From contig NZ_ATDL01000004.1 of assembly GCF_000416985.1 (NCBI RefSeq), forward strand, positions 124,001 through 188,000: a stretch of 64,000 bases of DNA, in the 5' to 3' direction. This DNA is from Sphingobacterium paucimobilis HER1398 (GTDB lineage: Bacteria; Bacteroidota; Bacteroidia; Sphingobacteriales; Sphingobacteriaceae). Every line of letters begins with the position of its first letter. The stretch's first letter is position 1. The notes beneath the pieces were generated by a model. It made no database searches and was not told the DNA's origin. It was given only the letters and a program-made list of their open reading frames with translations. The translations under genes were made by a program, and so were the position numbers. This document shows positions 1 through 8,003 of this stretch, piece by piece.

Positions 1-30
1 GTTTATAACCTGTCGTTGCACCTTCCAAGA

Positions 31-1317
31 TTATTTACCCGTGTAAAACAAAATCATCTCCTCTAGTGCTCGGCTACAGACCGGGCAAAAGTCTTTTGGC
101 GTATTGGCCTTCATGCGACAATCGTGTGAAGGAATGTATAGTCCATTTCCTTTTAAGCCTTCGAATGCACCGATCTTGACAGTTCCCAACATGCTGTCAG
201 GAGTAGGGATTGGTGTGCTTTTCGCAACCATATCTGCCCATTTGCTCTGAAAGTCAACTAATGAGGTGTTGTTCTTTTCCCATGGTTCAATCTTTTCAAT
301 GGCTTTGTTTTCAAAAACATCGACTGCATAAAAATACTCGTCAGCTAATCCGGCAAAGCTGTGTCCGAATTCATGGACAACAACGGGTTCAAACTGTTCG
401 TTTTTGGTCGTTGTAAGAGCATAAGAGTTAAGGATTCCACCGCCACCATATACATCGGTGTTGGAGAGGATGATGATATGCTGATAGGGGATGTTTTCTA
501 GGAGCGTATGTAATAATTTGGTGTGCGATGTGGTTAAGTACCGCTCGGCATAGAAGGTGTCAAAATTGGACTGGACGGCTGTAGATCGCCATATGTTCTT
601 GGATGGAACACTGACATTGGAATCTTTGGAAGGCGATTTTACGGCAACAATTTCAAATGCATTTTCATGTTTCTTAAAGACCTTGTGTTGGAATAAGCTA
701 TGGACAGTTTTTCTTGCATACTCCATAAATTCATTCATTTCGGTATCCTTGTATCCCTCCGCTACTATGGCTATTTTTATGGGGTTGGCTGTCGTAGCTT
801 TATGGATTGTTTCGTACGGAATATCATTTGTTGTCGCTTTTCGGATTAAGATATCTTGGGGATCGATAAGGTGTGTCAATAGGATCGTTTCTTTGCGCTG
901 GGCATCGAAGAAAGAGACCTGAACCTTGGCTTTTGCTTTTGGATAGGGAATTAAATAAGAGTTTTCAAAACTTTTAGTCGTTTGGTTGGATTCCTCTTGG
1001 GTCAGCCATTCCTGAAACAGGCTGCTGAAAGGCAGGACGTAAATCAGTTTGTCCGTTGCTGCATCGTATACTTTTATCTGACCATTACCCTGAATAGGCG
1101 TTGTACTGAGGTTGCCCTTTCTGCCATCCCATCGATTCAATTGTACCAAATCAGCTAAATAAGCATGTTGCTGAGCCTTGTTCCCTCCGAAGATATAGTC
1201 CAATCGCAGTGTTTGCTCCGTAAAATAATCATTAAACTGCTGCGCCTGTACCGAAAGGTAGGATAGAAAAATAGTCAGTACAAATATGATTTTAACTCCT
1301 GTTTTACGTATGGTCAT
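31..1317 (-). CDS. Secreted M64-family metallopeptidase
   Basis: 428-residue exported protein of the peptidase M64 (IgA-peptidase-like) family. Residues 1-26 form a signal peptide ending in VQAQ. The catalytic zinc motif HEFGH lies at residues 315-319 and is followed by SFAGLADEY, so the third ligand Asp is at about 326; this extended motif is what identifies the family. The N-terminal 150 residues resemble the beta-sandwich domain usual in Bacteroidota M64 proteins. It probably cleaves proteins in the periplasm or outside the cell; the substrate is unknown. It is transcribed divergently from the epimerase-like gene. A TATTTTTG box at 1356-1363 is its likely promoter element. The gene is complete. 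Confidence 0.9.
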   Translation of the reverse strand: MTIRKTGVKIIFVLTIFLSYLSVQAQQFNDYFTEQTLRLDYIFGGNKAQQHAYLADLVQLNRWDGRKGNLSTTPIQGNGQIKVYDAATDKLIYVLPFSSLFQEWLTQEESNQTTKSFENSYLIPYPKAKAKVQVSFFDAQRKETILLTHLIDPQDILIRKATTNDIPYETIHKATTANPIKIAIVAEGYKDTEMNEFMEYARKTVHSLFQHKVFKKHENAFEIVAVKSPSKDSNVSVPSKNIWRSTAVQSNFDTFYAERYLTTSHTKLLHTLLENIPYQHIIILSNTDVYGGGGILNSYALTTTKNEQFEPVVVHEFGHSFAGLADEYFYAVDVFENKAIEKIEPWEKNNTSLVDFQSKWADMVAKSTPIPTPDSMLGTVKIGAFEGLKGNGLYIPSHDCRMKANTPKDFCPVCSRALEEMILFYTGK

Positions 1318-1355
1318 TTTTTTTGTGTTATTGATTGTTCTTTGTTGTGTTTTGA

Positions 1356-1363
1356 CAAAAATA
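1356..1363 (-). promoter_or_regulatory. -7 box of the M64 peptidase gene
   Basis: TATTTTTG on the minus strand fits the Bacteroidota -7 consensus TAnnTTTG and lies 38 nt before the start codon. I found no convincing TTG at the expected -33 spacing. Confidence 0.45.
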
Positions 1364-1381
1364 CAGGTTTGCTTTTGTTTC

Positions 1382-1412
1382 TTGCTTATTGTTTCAAAAG
1401 TCTTTAACTTTC
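1382..1412 (+). promoter_or_regulatory. Promoter of the epimerase-like gene
   Basis: TTG at 1382-1384, a 20-nt spacer, then TAACTTTC at 1405-1412, one mismatch from TAnnTTTG. The predicted transcript starts about 40 nt before the start codon at 1459. Confidence 0.5.
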
Positions 1413-1458
1413 GTCATTAAAATAGAGACAACATTTACTAACCTAAAACAGCATATCA

Positions 1459-2556
1459 ATGATTATTACGCACATTGAAATATATCGTTTGAGCATTCCT
1501 ATGGAGCCTTTTGTTATTGCAACAGGTACGATGGATTATGCCCAAAATACTTTTGTACGGGTCTATACCGATGCCGGCATCTACGGAGTCGGCGAATGTT
1601 CGGCATTTCCGATGATTGTTGGAGAAACACAGAATACCTGTATTGCGGTAGCGCAGGATTTTGCGAAGATTTGGAAAGGAAAAGATGCGTTGGCTTTGGA
1701 GGATCGTCTGGCGGAGCTGCATCTGTATATCGCAGGTAATGCTACGATAAAATCTGCTTTTGATATGGCGCTGTATGATATCGCTGCTAAGCATGCTGGG
1801 CTACCTCTATATCGTTTTTTGGGAGGGGAGAGACGTGAAATCACTACGGATATCACGCTGGGGATAGCGTTGGCAGAGGAGATGGCCGAGAAGGCATTAA
1901 AACTAAAAGAAGGCGGGGCTTTTGCGCTGAAGATAAAGCTGGGTAAGAAACCTACTGATGATATCGCCCGGATTAAGGCTATTCGCAAGGCGGTAGGTTT
2001 TGATTTGCCGATCCGTATTGATGCCAATCAAGGTTGGTCTTATGAGGGGGCTGTGGAGGCATTGCAGGGATTGGAAGCATACAAAATCCAATTCTGTGAG
2101 CAACCGATGCGCACGTATAATGATCACTTGTTGCCCGAATTGCGTACCCAAACTATTGTCCCTGTTATGGCTGATGAGTCGGTGTACACACATCGTGATG
2201 CCGAACGCTTATGTAAAGCGGATGCCTGTGATTATATTAATATCAAATTTTCAAAATCTTCGGGTATACACGAAGCGCTTAAAATACAGGCGGTGGCTGC
2301 AGAATACGAAGTGCCTTGTATGATCGGTGGTATGTTGGAGTCGAGGCTCGCCTTGGCTGCTAAGGTTCATTTTGCTTATGCAGCACCGAATGTGAAGTTT
2401 TATGATCTGGACACCTGTATGGTTGGACATCTCGAAGATCCTGTGGAAGGTGGAATTCAGTACCAGGGCTATGGCATCTCTATTTCAGAGGAAGCTGGTA
2501 TCGGTGCTGATATCAAACAGGAGTTTTTGGATAGGTGTGAGAAGTGGGTTGTTTAA
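1459..2556 (+). CDS. Enolase-superfamily dipeptide epimerase (MLE/MR type)
   Basis: 365-residue member of the muconate-lactonizing/mandelate-racemase branch of the enolase superfamily, most like L-Ala-D/L-Glu (dipeptide) epimerases. The N-terminal capping domain covers about residues 1-120 and a TIM barrel follows. Visible catalytic elements are KIK at 158-160, metal ligands D188 (in DANQGW), E214 (in EQPM) and D239 (in ADES), and the second-face lysine K263 in NIKF. Known family members interconvert L,L- and L,D-dipeptides in murein recycling or peptide use. Exact dipeptide specificity cannot be read from the sequence. The neighbouring secreted peptidase is compatible with a role in peptide utilisation (inference). 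Confidence 0.85.
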   Translation: MIITHIEIYRLSIPMEPFVIATGTMDYAQNTFVRVYTDAGIYGVGECSAFPMIVGETQNTCIAVAQDFAKIWKGKDALALEDRLAELHLYIAGNATIKSAFDMALYDIAAKHAGLPLYRFLGGERREITTDITLGIALAEEMAEKALKLKEGGAFALKIKLGKKPTDDIARIKAIRKAVGFDLPIRIDANQGWSYEGAVEALQGLEAYKIQFCEQPMRTYNDHLLPELRTQTIVPVMADESVYTHRDAERLCKADACDYINIKFSKSSGIHEALKIQAVAAEYEVPCMIGGMLESRLALAAKVHFAYAAPNVKFYDLDTCMVGHLEDPVEGGIQYQGYGISISEEAGIGADIKQEFLDRCEKWVV

Positions 2557-2567
2557 GGAGCTGTAGA

Positions 2568-2620
2568 GTTAACCAGTTAACAAGATAACTCGATAACAAG
2601 ATAACTCGATAACTTGATCA
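2568..2620. repeat. GATAAC-rich intergenic repeat, copy 1
   Basis: Contains two tandem copies of the 16-mer AACAAGATAACTCGAT (2579-2594 and 2595-2610) flanked by GTTAACCAGTTAA and AACTTGATCA. The same vocabulary (GTTAAC, CGATAAC, ACAAGAT) recurs near 4.55, 21.97, 26.07 and 27.97 kb. Confidence 0.75.
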
Positions 2621-2633
2621 CAAAATAAAGAAT

Positions 2634-2747
2634 ATGAATAACACGACTTGGAATATAGGAATGTCGGAGGTGGTTGTCCTCCTGGTGATGGTGTTGATTT
2701 TGGTAGGCGCATTTTTCTTTGTGATGAAACTTATCCGAAGGAAATAG
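2634..2747 (+). CDS. Small single-pass membrane protein (37 aa)
   Basis: An ORF of 37 codons encodes a short polar N-terminus, one strongly hydrophobic helix (about residues 12-31) and a basic tail LIRRK, a classic topology for a small inner-membrane protein with its C-terminus inside. An A-rich stretch precedes the ATG, as is usual for Bacteroidota translation starts. It lies between the epimerase-like and deoxyhypusine-synthase-like genes. I do not recognise a family. A chance ORF cannot be excluded, but the hydrophobic block followed by basic residues is a coherent pattern. Confidence 0.45.
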   Translation: MNNTTWNIGMSEVVVLLVMVLILVGAFFFVMKLIRRK

Positions 2748-2826
2748 CTTTTTTATCATTTGTTAAAAAACACTTTCCCTCCACGGCTTTGCAGGTACTG
2801 GAGGGGCTAAAATAAATTATATTCAG

Positions 2827-2834
2827 TACCTTTG
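2827..2834 (+). promoter_or_regulatory. -7 box of the deoxyhypusine-synthase-like gene
   Basis: TACCTTTG matches TAnnTTTG 26 nt before the start codon. No TTG is present at the usual -33 spacing. Confidence 0.5.
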
Positions 2835-2860
2835 CTAGACTTGTTAAAACACGATAAAAG

Positions 2861-3841
2861 ATGAGTACACAAAAAGGGCCTATCAGCCAATTTATTGAGC
2901 ACAATTACCGTCATTTCAATGCAGCAGCTTTAGTAGATGCAGCAAAAGGTTATGAAACACACCTATTAGAAGGAGGAAAGATGTTGGTCTCCTTGGGAGG
3001 TGCAATGTCAACTGCGGAGTTAGGTGTATCCCTAGCCGAGATGATTCGTCAAGATAAAGTACATATTATCTCTTGTACAGGTGCCAACCTGGAAGAGGAT
3101 GTCATGAACTTGGTGGCACACTCGCACTACAAGCGTATTCCTAATTGGAGAGATTTGACTCCAGAGCAAGAACGCGAATTGTTGGATACACACTTCAACC
3201 GTGTTACGGATACTTGTATCCCTGAAGAAGAGGCTTTCCGTCGTCTTCAAAAGCATTTGGAAGATGTATGGCATGCTGCTGAAGAGAAAGGCGAGCGTTA
3301 CTTGCCACACGAATTCTTGTACCAAGTGGTGAATTCGGGCGTATTGGAGCAATATTATGAGATTGATCCTAAGAATTCTTGGATCGTTGAAGCAGCGAAG
3401 AAGAACTTGCCAATTATCTGCCCAGGATGGGAAGATTCAACTACAGGTAATATCTTTGCTTCGAATGTCATCAAAGGTAACCTGAAAGCTTCTACAGTGA
3501 AGTCTGGTATTGAGTACATGATTTACCTGACCGAGTGGTACCGTGCTAATTCTGATGGTAAAGGTGTGGGTTTCTTCCAGGTTGCTGGTGGTATCTCTGG
3601 GGACTTCCCGATCTGTGTTGTACCGATGATGTACCAAGATTTAGAATGGACTGACGTTCCTTTCTGGTCGTACTTCTGCCAAATTTCAGATTCTACAACT
3701 TCATATGGCTCGTATTCTGGCGCTGTTCCCAACGAGAAAATCACTTGGGGTAAGTTAGATGTCGATACGCCTAAGTTTATGATCGAGTCGGATGCAACAA
3801 TTGTCGCTCCGTTGATCTTTGCTTATGTTTTAGGACAATAG
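2861..3841 (+). CDS. Deoxyhypusine synthase-like protein
   Basis: 326 residues, homologous over the full length to the deoxyhypusine synthase fold (Pfam DS): NAD-binding signatures LVSLGGAMSTAELG and SCTGAN are near the N-terminus, and the conserved WGK motif near the C-terminus supplies the lysine (K298) that carries the aminobutyl intermediate in the eukaryotic enzyme. Bacteria have no hypusinated eIF5A, so the acceptor must differ. Characterised bacterial relatives transfer the aminobutyl group to small amines and make homospermidine or related polyamines. No polyamine gene is adjacent here. Family assignment is secure; substrate is not. Confidence 0.85.
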   Translation: MSTQKGPISQFIEHNYRHFNAAALVDAAKGYETHLLEGGKMLVSLGGAMSTAELGVSLAEMIRQDKVHIISCTGANLEEDVMNLVAHSHYKRIPNWRDLTPEQERELLDTHFNRVTDTCIPEEEAFRRLQKHLEDVWHAAEEKGERYLPHEFLYQVVNSGVLEQYYEIDPKNSWIVEAAKKNLPIICPGWEDSTTGNIFASNVIKGNLKASTVKSGIEYMIYLTEWYRANSDGKGVGFFQVAGGISGDFPICVVPMMYQDLEWTDVPFWSYFCQISDSTTSYGSYSGAVPNEKITWGKLDVDTPKFMIESDATIVAPLIFAYVLGQ

Positions 3842-3859
3842 AATTGAGGGGCTAGTTGC

Positions 3860-3963
3860 CGTCATTCCGACCGGAGCGGAGGAATCTATGGACTTGATGT
3901 CTGTTGAGTATACATATAAGTCGTTAGATCCCTCTGTTCCGCTTCGCTACAATCGGGATGACG
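3860..3963. repeat. Imperfect inverted-repeat element (type B)
   Basis: Left arm begins CGTCATTCCGACCGGAGCGG (3860-3887). The right arm (3925-3963) is its imperfect reverse complement and ends in CGGGATGACG. This resembles the GTCATTcCGAC...GAATCT palindromic repeats dispersed in many bacterial genomes. An open frame running through it from 3888 would prefix the next gene with 38 codons, but those codons are repeat sequence, so I do not accept that start. Confidence 0.6.
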
Positions 3964-4001
3964 CCGCTATCTCTTTTATCTCACATCTCATACCTAATAA
4001 A

Positions 4002-4535
4002 ATGAACAATCTCCTTACTGATAATCCCGCGGCACTACAGGCTCTAATGTCGGAAACGATTTTCTCGACTGGATTTTCTACGGATCAGGGCGGAGTAAGC
4101 CAACAAGGCAATACGGAAGAGGTTGCTTTTGATAGCTCATCGGAAGAGTTTGTTTTTCAGGGCGATAAAAGTACAGGTGTCCTTTTTATTCTTCGCTATC
4201 CGGAATTTCCTTATTTCTCACCACAGGCAGAGGAGGCTTTTGTGAAGACAATAGGTGCCCTGCAACTGACACCACATAATGTGGCGGTGGTCAACTTGGC
4301 CAATCCTCAAAACCCGAACGAATTTAAACGGATCATGGAATTCTTTAAACCCACGAAAATCACCTTGTTGGGGGTTGAACCGGCTTCACTAAAGTTGCCT
4401 GAAATTGCTCATAACTCGTATATGCGCGGTAGGATAGCGACGGTGTTCAATACGTTCTCGTTTGAAGAGATGTTTGTCGACATCGAGAAGAAAAAGCTCT
4501 TTTGGGGAGAGTTTAAGAACTTTATCGGAAGTTAG
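4002..4535 (+). CDS. Conserved hypothetical protein
   Basis: 178-residue soluble protein with no signal peptide or membrane helix. I do not recognise a named family. The C-terminal 110 residues (from GVLFILRYPEFPYFS) look like an alternating alpha/beta domain with short hydrophobic strands, such as NVAVVNL and KITLLGV. The N-terminal 60 residues are polar and probably flexible. The start at 4002 is chosen because the longer frame begins inside an inverted-repeat element. It sits between the deoxyhypusine-synthase-like gene and rdgB on the same strand. Confidence 0.65.
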   Translation: MNNLLTDNPAALQALMSETIFSTGFSTDQGGVSQQGNTEEVAFDSSSEEFVFQGDKSTGVLFILRYPEFPYFSPQAEEAFVKTIGALQLTPHNVAVVNLANPQNPNEFKRIMEFFKPTKITLLGVEPASLKLPEIAHNSYMRGRIATVFNTFSFEEMFVDIEKKKLFWGEFKNFIGS

Positions 4536-4632
4536 TAGTTATCAGCTGAAGGAGTTAACAAGTTATTCCCGATGATGTCGAGACTTCATTTCACTAGGCA
4601 AGTAGACTGGATAACAGCATCACTCGATAAAA
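4534..4632. repeat. GATAAC-rich intergenic repeat, copy 2
   Basis: Shares a block of about 50 nt (GTTAACAAGTTATTCCCGAT, then a TCG-rich palindrome, GACTTC, TTTCACT, GCAAGT) with the copy at 21953-22045, followed by GATAAC motifs. It fills the gap between the hypothetical gene and rdgB. Confidence 0.7.
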
Positions 4633-4645
4633 AAAGTCAATATAT

Positions 4646-5221
4646 ATGCTACAACTCGTATTTGCTACAAATAATGCACATAAGCTTGAAGAAGTACAAG
4701 CTATTATCGGAAATAAATTCAATTTGAAATCATTGACGGATATCGGTTGCCACGATGATATTCCTGAAACAGGAGTGACATTTCAAGAGAATGCGCAACA
4801 AAAGACGGACTACTTGGTAGAACGTTTTGATGTGAATTGTTTTGGTGATGATTCGGGTTTGGAAATAGATGCACTAGGTGGTGAACCAGGTGTTTATTCG
4901 GCGCGTTATTCTGGCAGTCGTGATATGGAACAGAATATAGAGTTGGTATTGGAGCGATTGAATGGACAAGCGTCTAGGAAAGCGTGTTTCAAAACGGTTA
5001 TCTCACTTTTCTTAGCGGGCAGACAATACTTTTTTGAAGGGGCTATTGAAGGTCGTATCATCGAAGAGCGTCGCGGAGATGGTGGATTTGGGTATGATCC
5101 TATATTTATTCCAAACGGATATTCCCGTACGTTTGCTGAAATGTCAGCAGCGGAAAAAAATTTGATCAGTCATCGGTCGATTGCGGTATCCAAGATGGCA
5201 GATTTTCTAAATCAGTTTTGA
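4646..5221 (+). CDS. rdgB: XTP/dITP (non-canonical purine NTP) pyrophosphatase
   Basis: 191 residues of the HAM1/RdgB family, the normal length. The N-terminal substrate-binding signature FATNNAHKLEEVQ, the central FGDDSGLEIDALGGEPGVYSARY block, and the C-terminal GDGGFGYDPIF and SHRS motifs are all intact. The enzyme hydrolyses dITP, XTP and ITP to the monophosphate plus pyrophosphate and so keeps deaminated purines out of DNA and RNA. Cytoplasmic housekeeping function. It converges with the response-regulator gene, only 3 nt apart. Confidence 0.93.
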   Translation: MLQLVFATNNAHKLEEVQAIIGNKFNLKSLTDIGCHDDIPETGVTFQENAQQKTDYLVERFDVNCFGDDSGLEIDALGGEPGVYSARYSGSRDMEQNIELVLERLNGQASRKACFKTVISLFLAGRQYFFEGAIEGRIIEERRGDGGFGYDPIFIPNGYSRTFAEMSAAEKNLISHRSIAVSKMADFLNQF

Positions 5222-5224
5222 TTT

Positions 5225-5983
5225 TTACGAGCTTTTTAATTTTTCGAATAACTCTATGACACTACTTTTTTTTGATTGACTGATTGGAATCTGGCTATTG
5301 TCTACCATAATTAAAAATCCTCCGTCATTTCGAATATATTTTTTAATATGATTTGGGTTGATAAGATACGATTGATGAACTCTTAAAAAAGAAAATTTTT
5401 CAAGTAGTTTCTCAATTTCTTTGAGGGTTTTGCAAATCGTAGTAGACTTCGTTGAAAGTGTAAATATAATTGTATAGTTGCTCTGACTATTACAATAGAT
5501 AATATCAGAGACATTGATAAACTCTAAACCGTCGCTCGTAGGTATCGCTATTTTGTCTTTTAGTATATCATCTCGTTTTAATTGTTCTAAAAGTTGATCG
5601 ACTTTTAGAGATGGTGTTGATACCTCTCGTCTACGATCGAAACATATCAATATAGCTTCTTTAAGCTCATCCTCATCGATTGGTTTGAGCAGATAATTTA
5701 TAGCCTGTGCTTTGAAAGCTTTAATGGCGTACTGGCTATATGCTGTCGTAAATATAACATCGAAACTCAGCTTGTCAAATTGCTCTAAAAATTCGAAACC
5801 ATCCATGAGTGGCATCTCTACATCAAGGAGTAATAAATCAACGTCAATACGTTTCAGTACCTCTATTGCTTCTAGAGGCTTAGTACTTTTGAATACAATA
5901 GTTGCTTCTGGAAATAGGCTGGTGATATGGATTACAAGGCTCTCTACGCAATGCGTTTCGTCGTCAAGAATTGCTATGTTCAT
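5225..5983 (-). CDS. LytTR-family response regulator
   Basis: 252 residues: receiver domain (about 1-120) with phosphoacceptor D54 in LLLDVEMP, acidic D7/D8 and the conserved K102 in LLKP, then a LytTR DNA-binding domain (about 145-248) containing FLRVHQSYLIN. The start overlaps the end of the upstream TPR kinase gene by 20 nt, so translation is probably coupled. It is the only regulator in an operon with two histidine kinases and is presumably phosphorylated by one or both. Targets are unknown; the divergent envelope-protein cluster at 9.8-15.3 kb is the obvious candidate (inference). Confidence 0.92.
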   Translation of the reverse strand: MNIAILDDETHCVESLVIHITSLFPEATIVFKSTKPLEAIEVLKRIDVDLLLLDVEMPLMDGFEFLEQFDKLSFDVIFTTAYSQYAIKAFKAQAINYLLKPIDEDELKEAILICFDRRREVSTPSLKVDQLLEQLKRDDILKDKIAIPTSDGLEFINVSDIIYCNSQSNYTIIFTLSTKSTTICKTLKEIEKLLEKFSFLRVHQSYLINPNHIKKYIRNDGGFLIMVDNSQIPISQSKKSSVIELFEKLKSS

Positions 5984-8003
5984 GATTGTTGATGTTTTTA
6001 ATATGTATATGGATAGAAGTACCTAAAGGTATACCTTGAGAGTCTTCTTTATCTATGAATTTGTATTCAATATTAGCGGAATGGGTATTGTTGAAAAGCT
6101 GTATACGTTTGTTGGTGATCTCAGTACCACGACTTTCGTGTCCTTTGATTCTTCTTGATGCCTGAAAGCGACCTATTCCAGAGTCATCTATTACAATATA
6201 TGCTCCATGTTCTGTTTCAGTGACTGATAGTTGAAGTTTCTTTAGTTTTTTTTCACTGGGAATTAGACCATGCCATATAGCGTTTTCAATAAAGGGTTGA
6301 AGTAGCATTGGAGGGATTTTTATTTCTTTTGTGTCTTCGCCCAGTGTATTTTCAATGTTATATACAAAGGTGTCGTCAAATCTGTTTTTTTCAAGTTCAA
6401 TATAGAGTTTTATAAGATTGAGTTCTTCAATCAGTGTATGTGTAGCCATGTTGGTAGTTTCTAATACGGAGCGTGAAAAACGAGCAAGCATAATTAAGTA
6501 CTTTATTGCCTCTTTATTTTTACTCTGTTGGATCAATATTTTGATTGCATTGAGGCAATTAAAAAGAAAATGAGGGTTGATGCGCATTTGAGTAGAAAGA
6601 ATTTCAGCTTGTGCTAGGTTTTTTTCATAAACAGCCTTAAGATGCTTTTGTTTAGCATTTAGTAAGCGCTTATTGGCTTTCTCCTGATTTTGACGGTATC
6701 TGTATTGAAGGAAATATACGATAGATAATGTGATGAATAGCGCTATAAGTAATAGGATGATGATACCACGGTTGCGCATGCTACTGGCATGTTTAGATAA
6801 TTTTGCTTCATTTATAGTGTGTTCAGCTTTTAGTAGCTCTATTTCAGTCTCTTTTTTCGCTATATTATATTGGCGGTTTATAGAAGCAATCTCTACGTTT
6901 TGTTTATCTAAATTAATACTGTCTTGATAGTCTCGGGATAGCTTATAGTGTTTAAGTGCTAGGGGATAGTTTTTGAGAGCTTCATATGCTGATGATGTGG
7001 CTAAAGCAGTAGCTTGCAATAATGCCTTGCTTTTGACTTGTTGAGAAAGAGATGCCGACTTTTCAAGCTGACTTATACTACGATAGTATTTCTTTTGGAT
7101 ATAACTAACCTGCCCTAGACGTAATAGCGCATTGGCTTGTTGCAGTTTGTCGTTGATTTCCCGAAATAGCGATAAGGAAAGATGGTAATATCGCTCAGCT
7201 AAGTCTAGATCGTCTCCAGCATTCAGGTAGCTGTCACCTAATGCTTTTAGACTCATAGCAATCCCCTTTTTATCACCTATTTGTTTGTTGATTTGAATGA
7301 GTTTGTTGAAGTATGTTCTAGCCTTTTCATATTGCTTCAATTTGTCGTAATAGCCCCCAATAGTTAGGTACTGTATCGCTTCACCTCTTTTATTTCCTTC
7401 TTGCTTGGCTGTAAGCAGCGCACGCTCCAAATATTCTAATGCTAGACTCTCCCGTCCTGGTATAGCAATGTAGGCATTGCCAAGACCGTTGCAGGCTATT
7501 TCTATATTACGCATGTTTTTTTCTCTCTCCGCAATATTAAGCGCAAACAAATAATATTTTACGGCGACATCATACGAATTTGCATACCTTGCGGCAACTC
7601 CAGCGTTGTTGGCATAAGTCATTTTTTCGATACCGTTATCCGTAGCTTTTTCTACAAGATGGAAAGCTCGAACGTGCAATGTCAATGCTGGCTTGTACTG
7701 CTGGTCATATCGTAGCAATAGTCCTAAATTATTGAGGCTATGGGCATATAAAGAGGAGTCTTTTGAAGAGGCAATCTTTACAGCATCAGTAGCTAATTGA
7801 ATAGCTTCATTTGTTTTTTGAGCATCCCTTTGCAATTCCCGCGATAAGTCGACCATCAGTTTTACTCGTTTAGAAGAATCTCTTTCTATATCAAGTAACT
7901 GCTCTAAACTGTCTGTAATAGATTGTGCTGATAGCGATAATGTAGAAAGCAAAAAATATACTAAGCCAATGCTTAAAAGACTTAAATTATTAATCTGATA
8001 CAT
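5964..8003 (-). CDS. TPR-containing LytS-type sensor histidine kinase
   Basis: 679 residues. N-terminal signal sequence, then about nine tetratricopeptide-like helical pairs (about residues 30-370, exported), a coiled stretch, one membrane helix (about 413-433), a second coiled coil and a His_kinase/HATPase domain. The phosphoacceptor motif is NPHFLFNCLNAIK (His about 478), with the ATP-lid motif near GIGR. Start at 8003 is preferred over an in-frame ATG 15 nt upstream because AAAGGAG stands just before it, a rare Shine-Dalgarno-like site. It overlaps the preceding kinase gene by 14 nt. It likely senses an envelope signal through the periplasmic TPR array. Confidence 0.9.
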   Translation of the reverse strand: MYQINNLSLLSIGLVYFLLSTLSLSAQSITDSLEQLLDIERDSSKRVKLMVDLSRELQRDAQKTNEAIQLATDAVKIASSKDSSLYAHSLNNLGLLLRYDQQYKPALTLHVRAFHLVEKATDNGIEKMTYANNAGVAARYANSYDVAVKYYLFALNIAEREKNMRNIEIACNGLGNAYIAIPGRESLALEYLERALLTAKQEGNKRGEAIQYLTIGGYYDKLKQYEKARTYFNKLIQINKQIGDKKGIAMSLKALGDSYLNAGDDLDLAERYYHLSLSLFREINDKLQQANALLRLGQVSYIQKKYYRSISQLEKSASLSQQVKSKALLQATALATSSAYEALKNYPLALKHYKLSRDYQDSINLDKQNVEIASINRQYNIAKKETEIELLKAEHTINEAKLSKHASSMRNRGIIILLLIALFITLSIVYFLQYRYRQNQEKANKRLLNAKQKHLKAVYEKNLAQAEILSTQMRINPHFLFNCLNAIKILIQQSKNKEAIKYLIMLARFSRSVLETTNMATHTLIEELNLIKLYIELEKNRFDDTFVYNIENTLGEDTKEIKIPPMLLQPFIENAIWHGLIPSEKKLKKLQLSVTETEHGAYIVIDDSGIGRFQASRRIKGHESRGTEITNKRIQLFNNTHSANIEYKFIDKEDSQGIPLGTSIHIHIKNINNHEHSNS

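Noticed and set aside
557..922. 121-codon plus-strand ORF with a hydrophobic stretch
   Set aside because: Antisense to the M64 peptidase gene, whose catalytic motif and signal peptide are clear; a shadow frame.
3888..4001. N-terminal extension of the hypothetical gene at 4002
   Set aside because: These 38 codons lie entirely in an inverted-repeat element; an ATG at 4002 with an A-rich upstream region is a better start.
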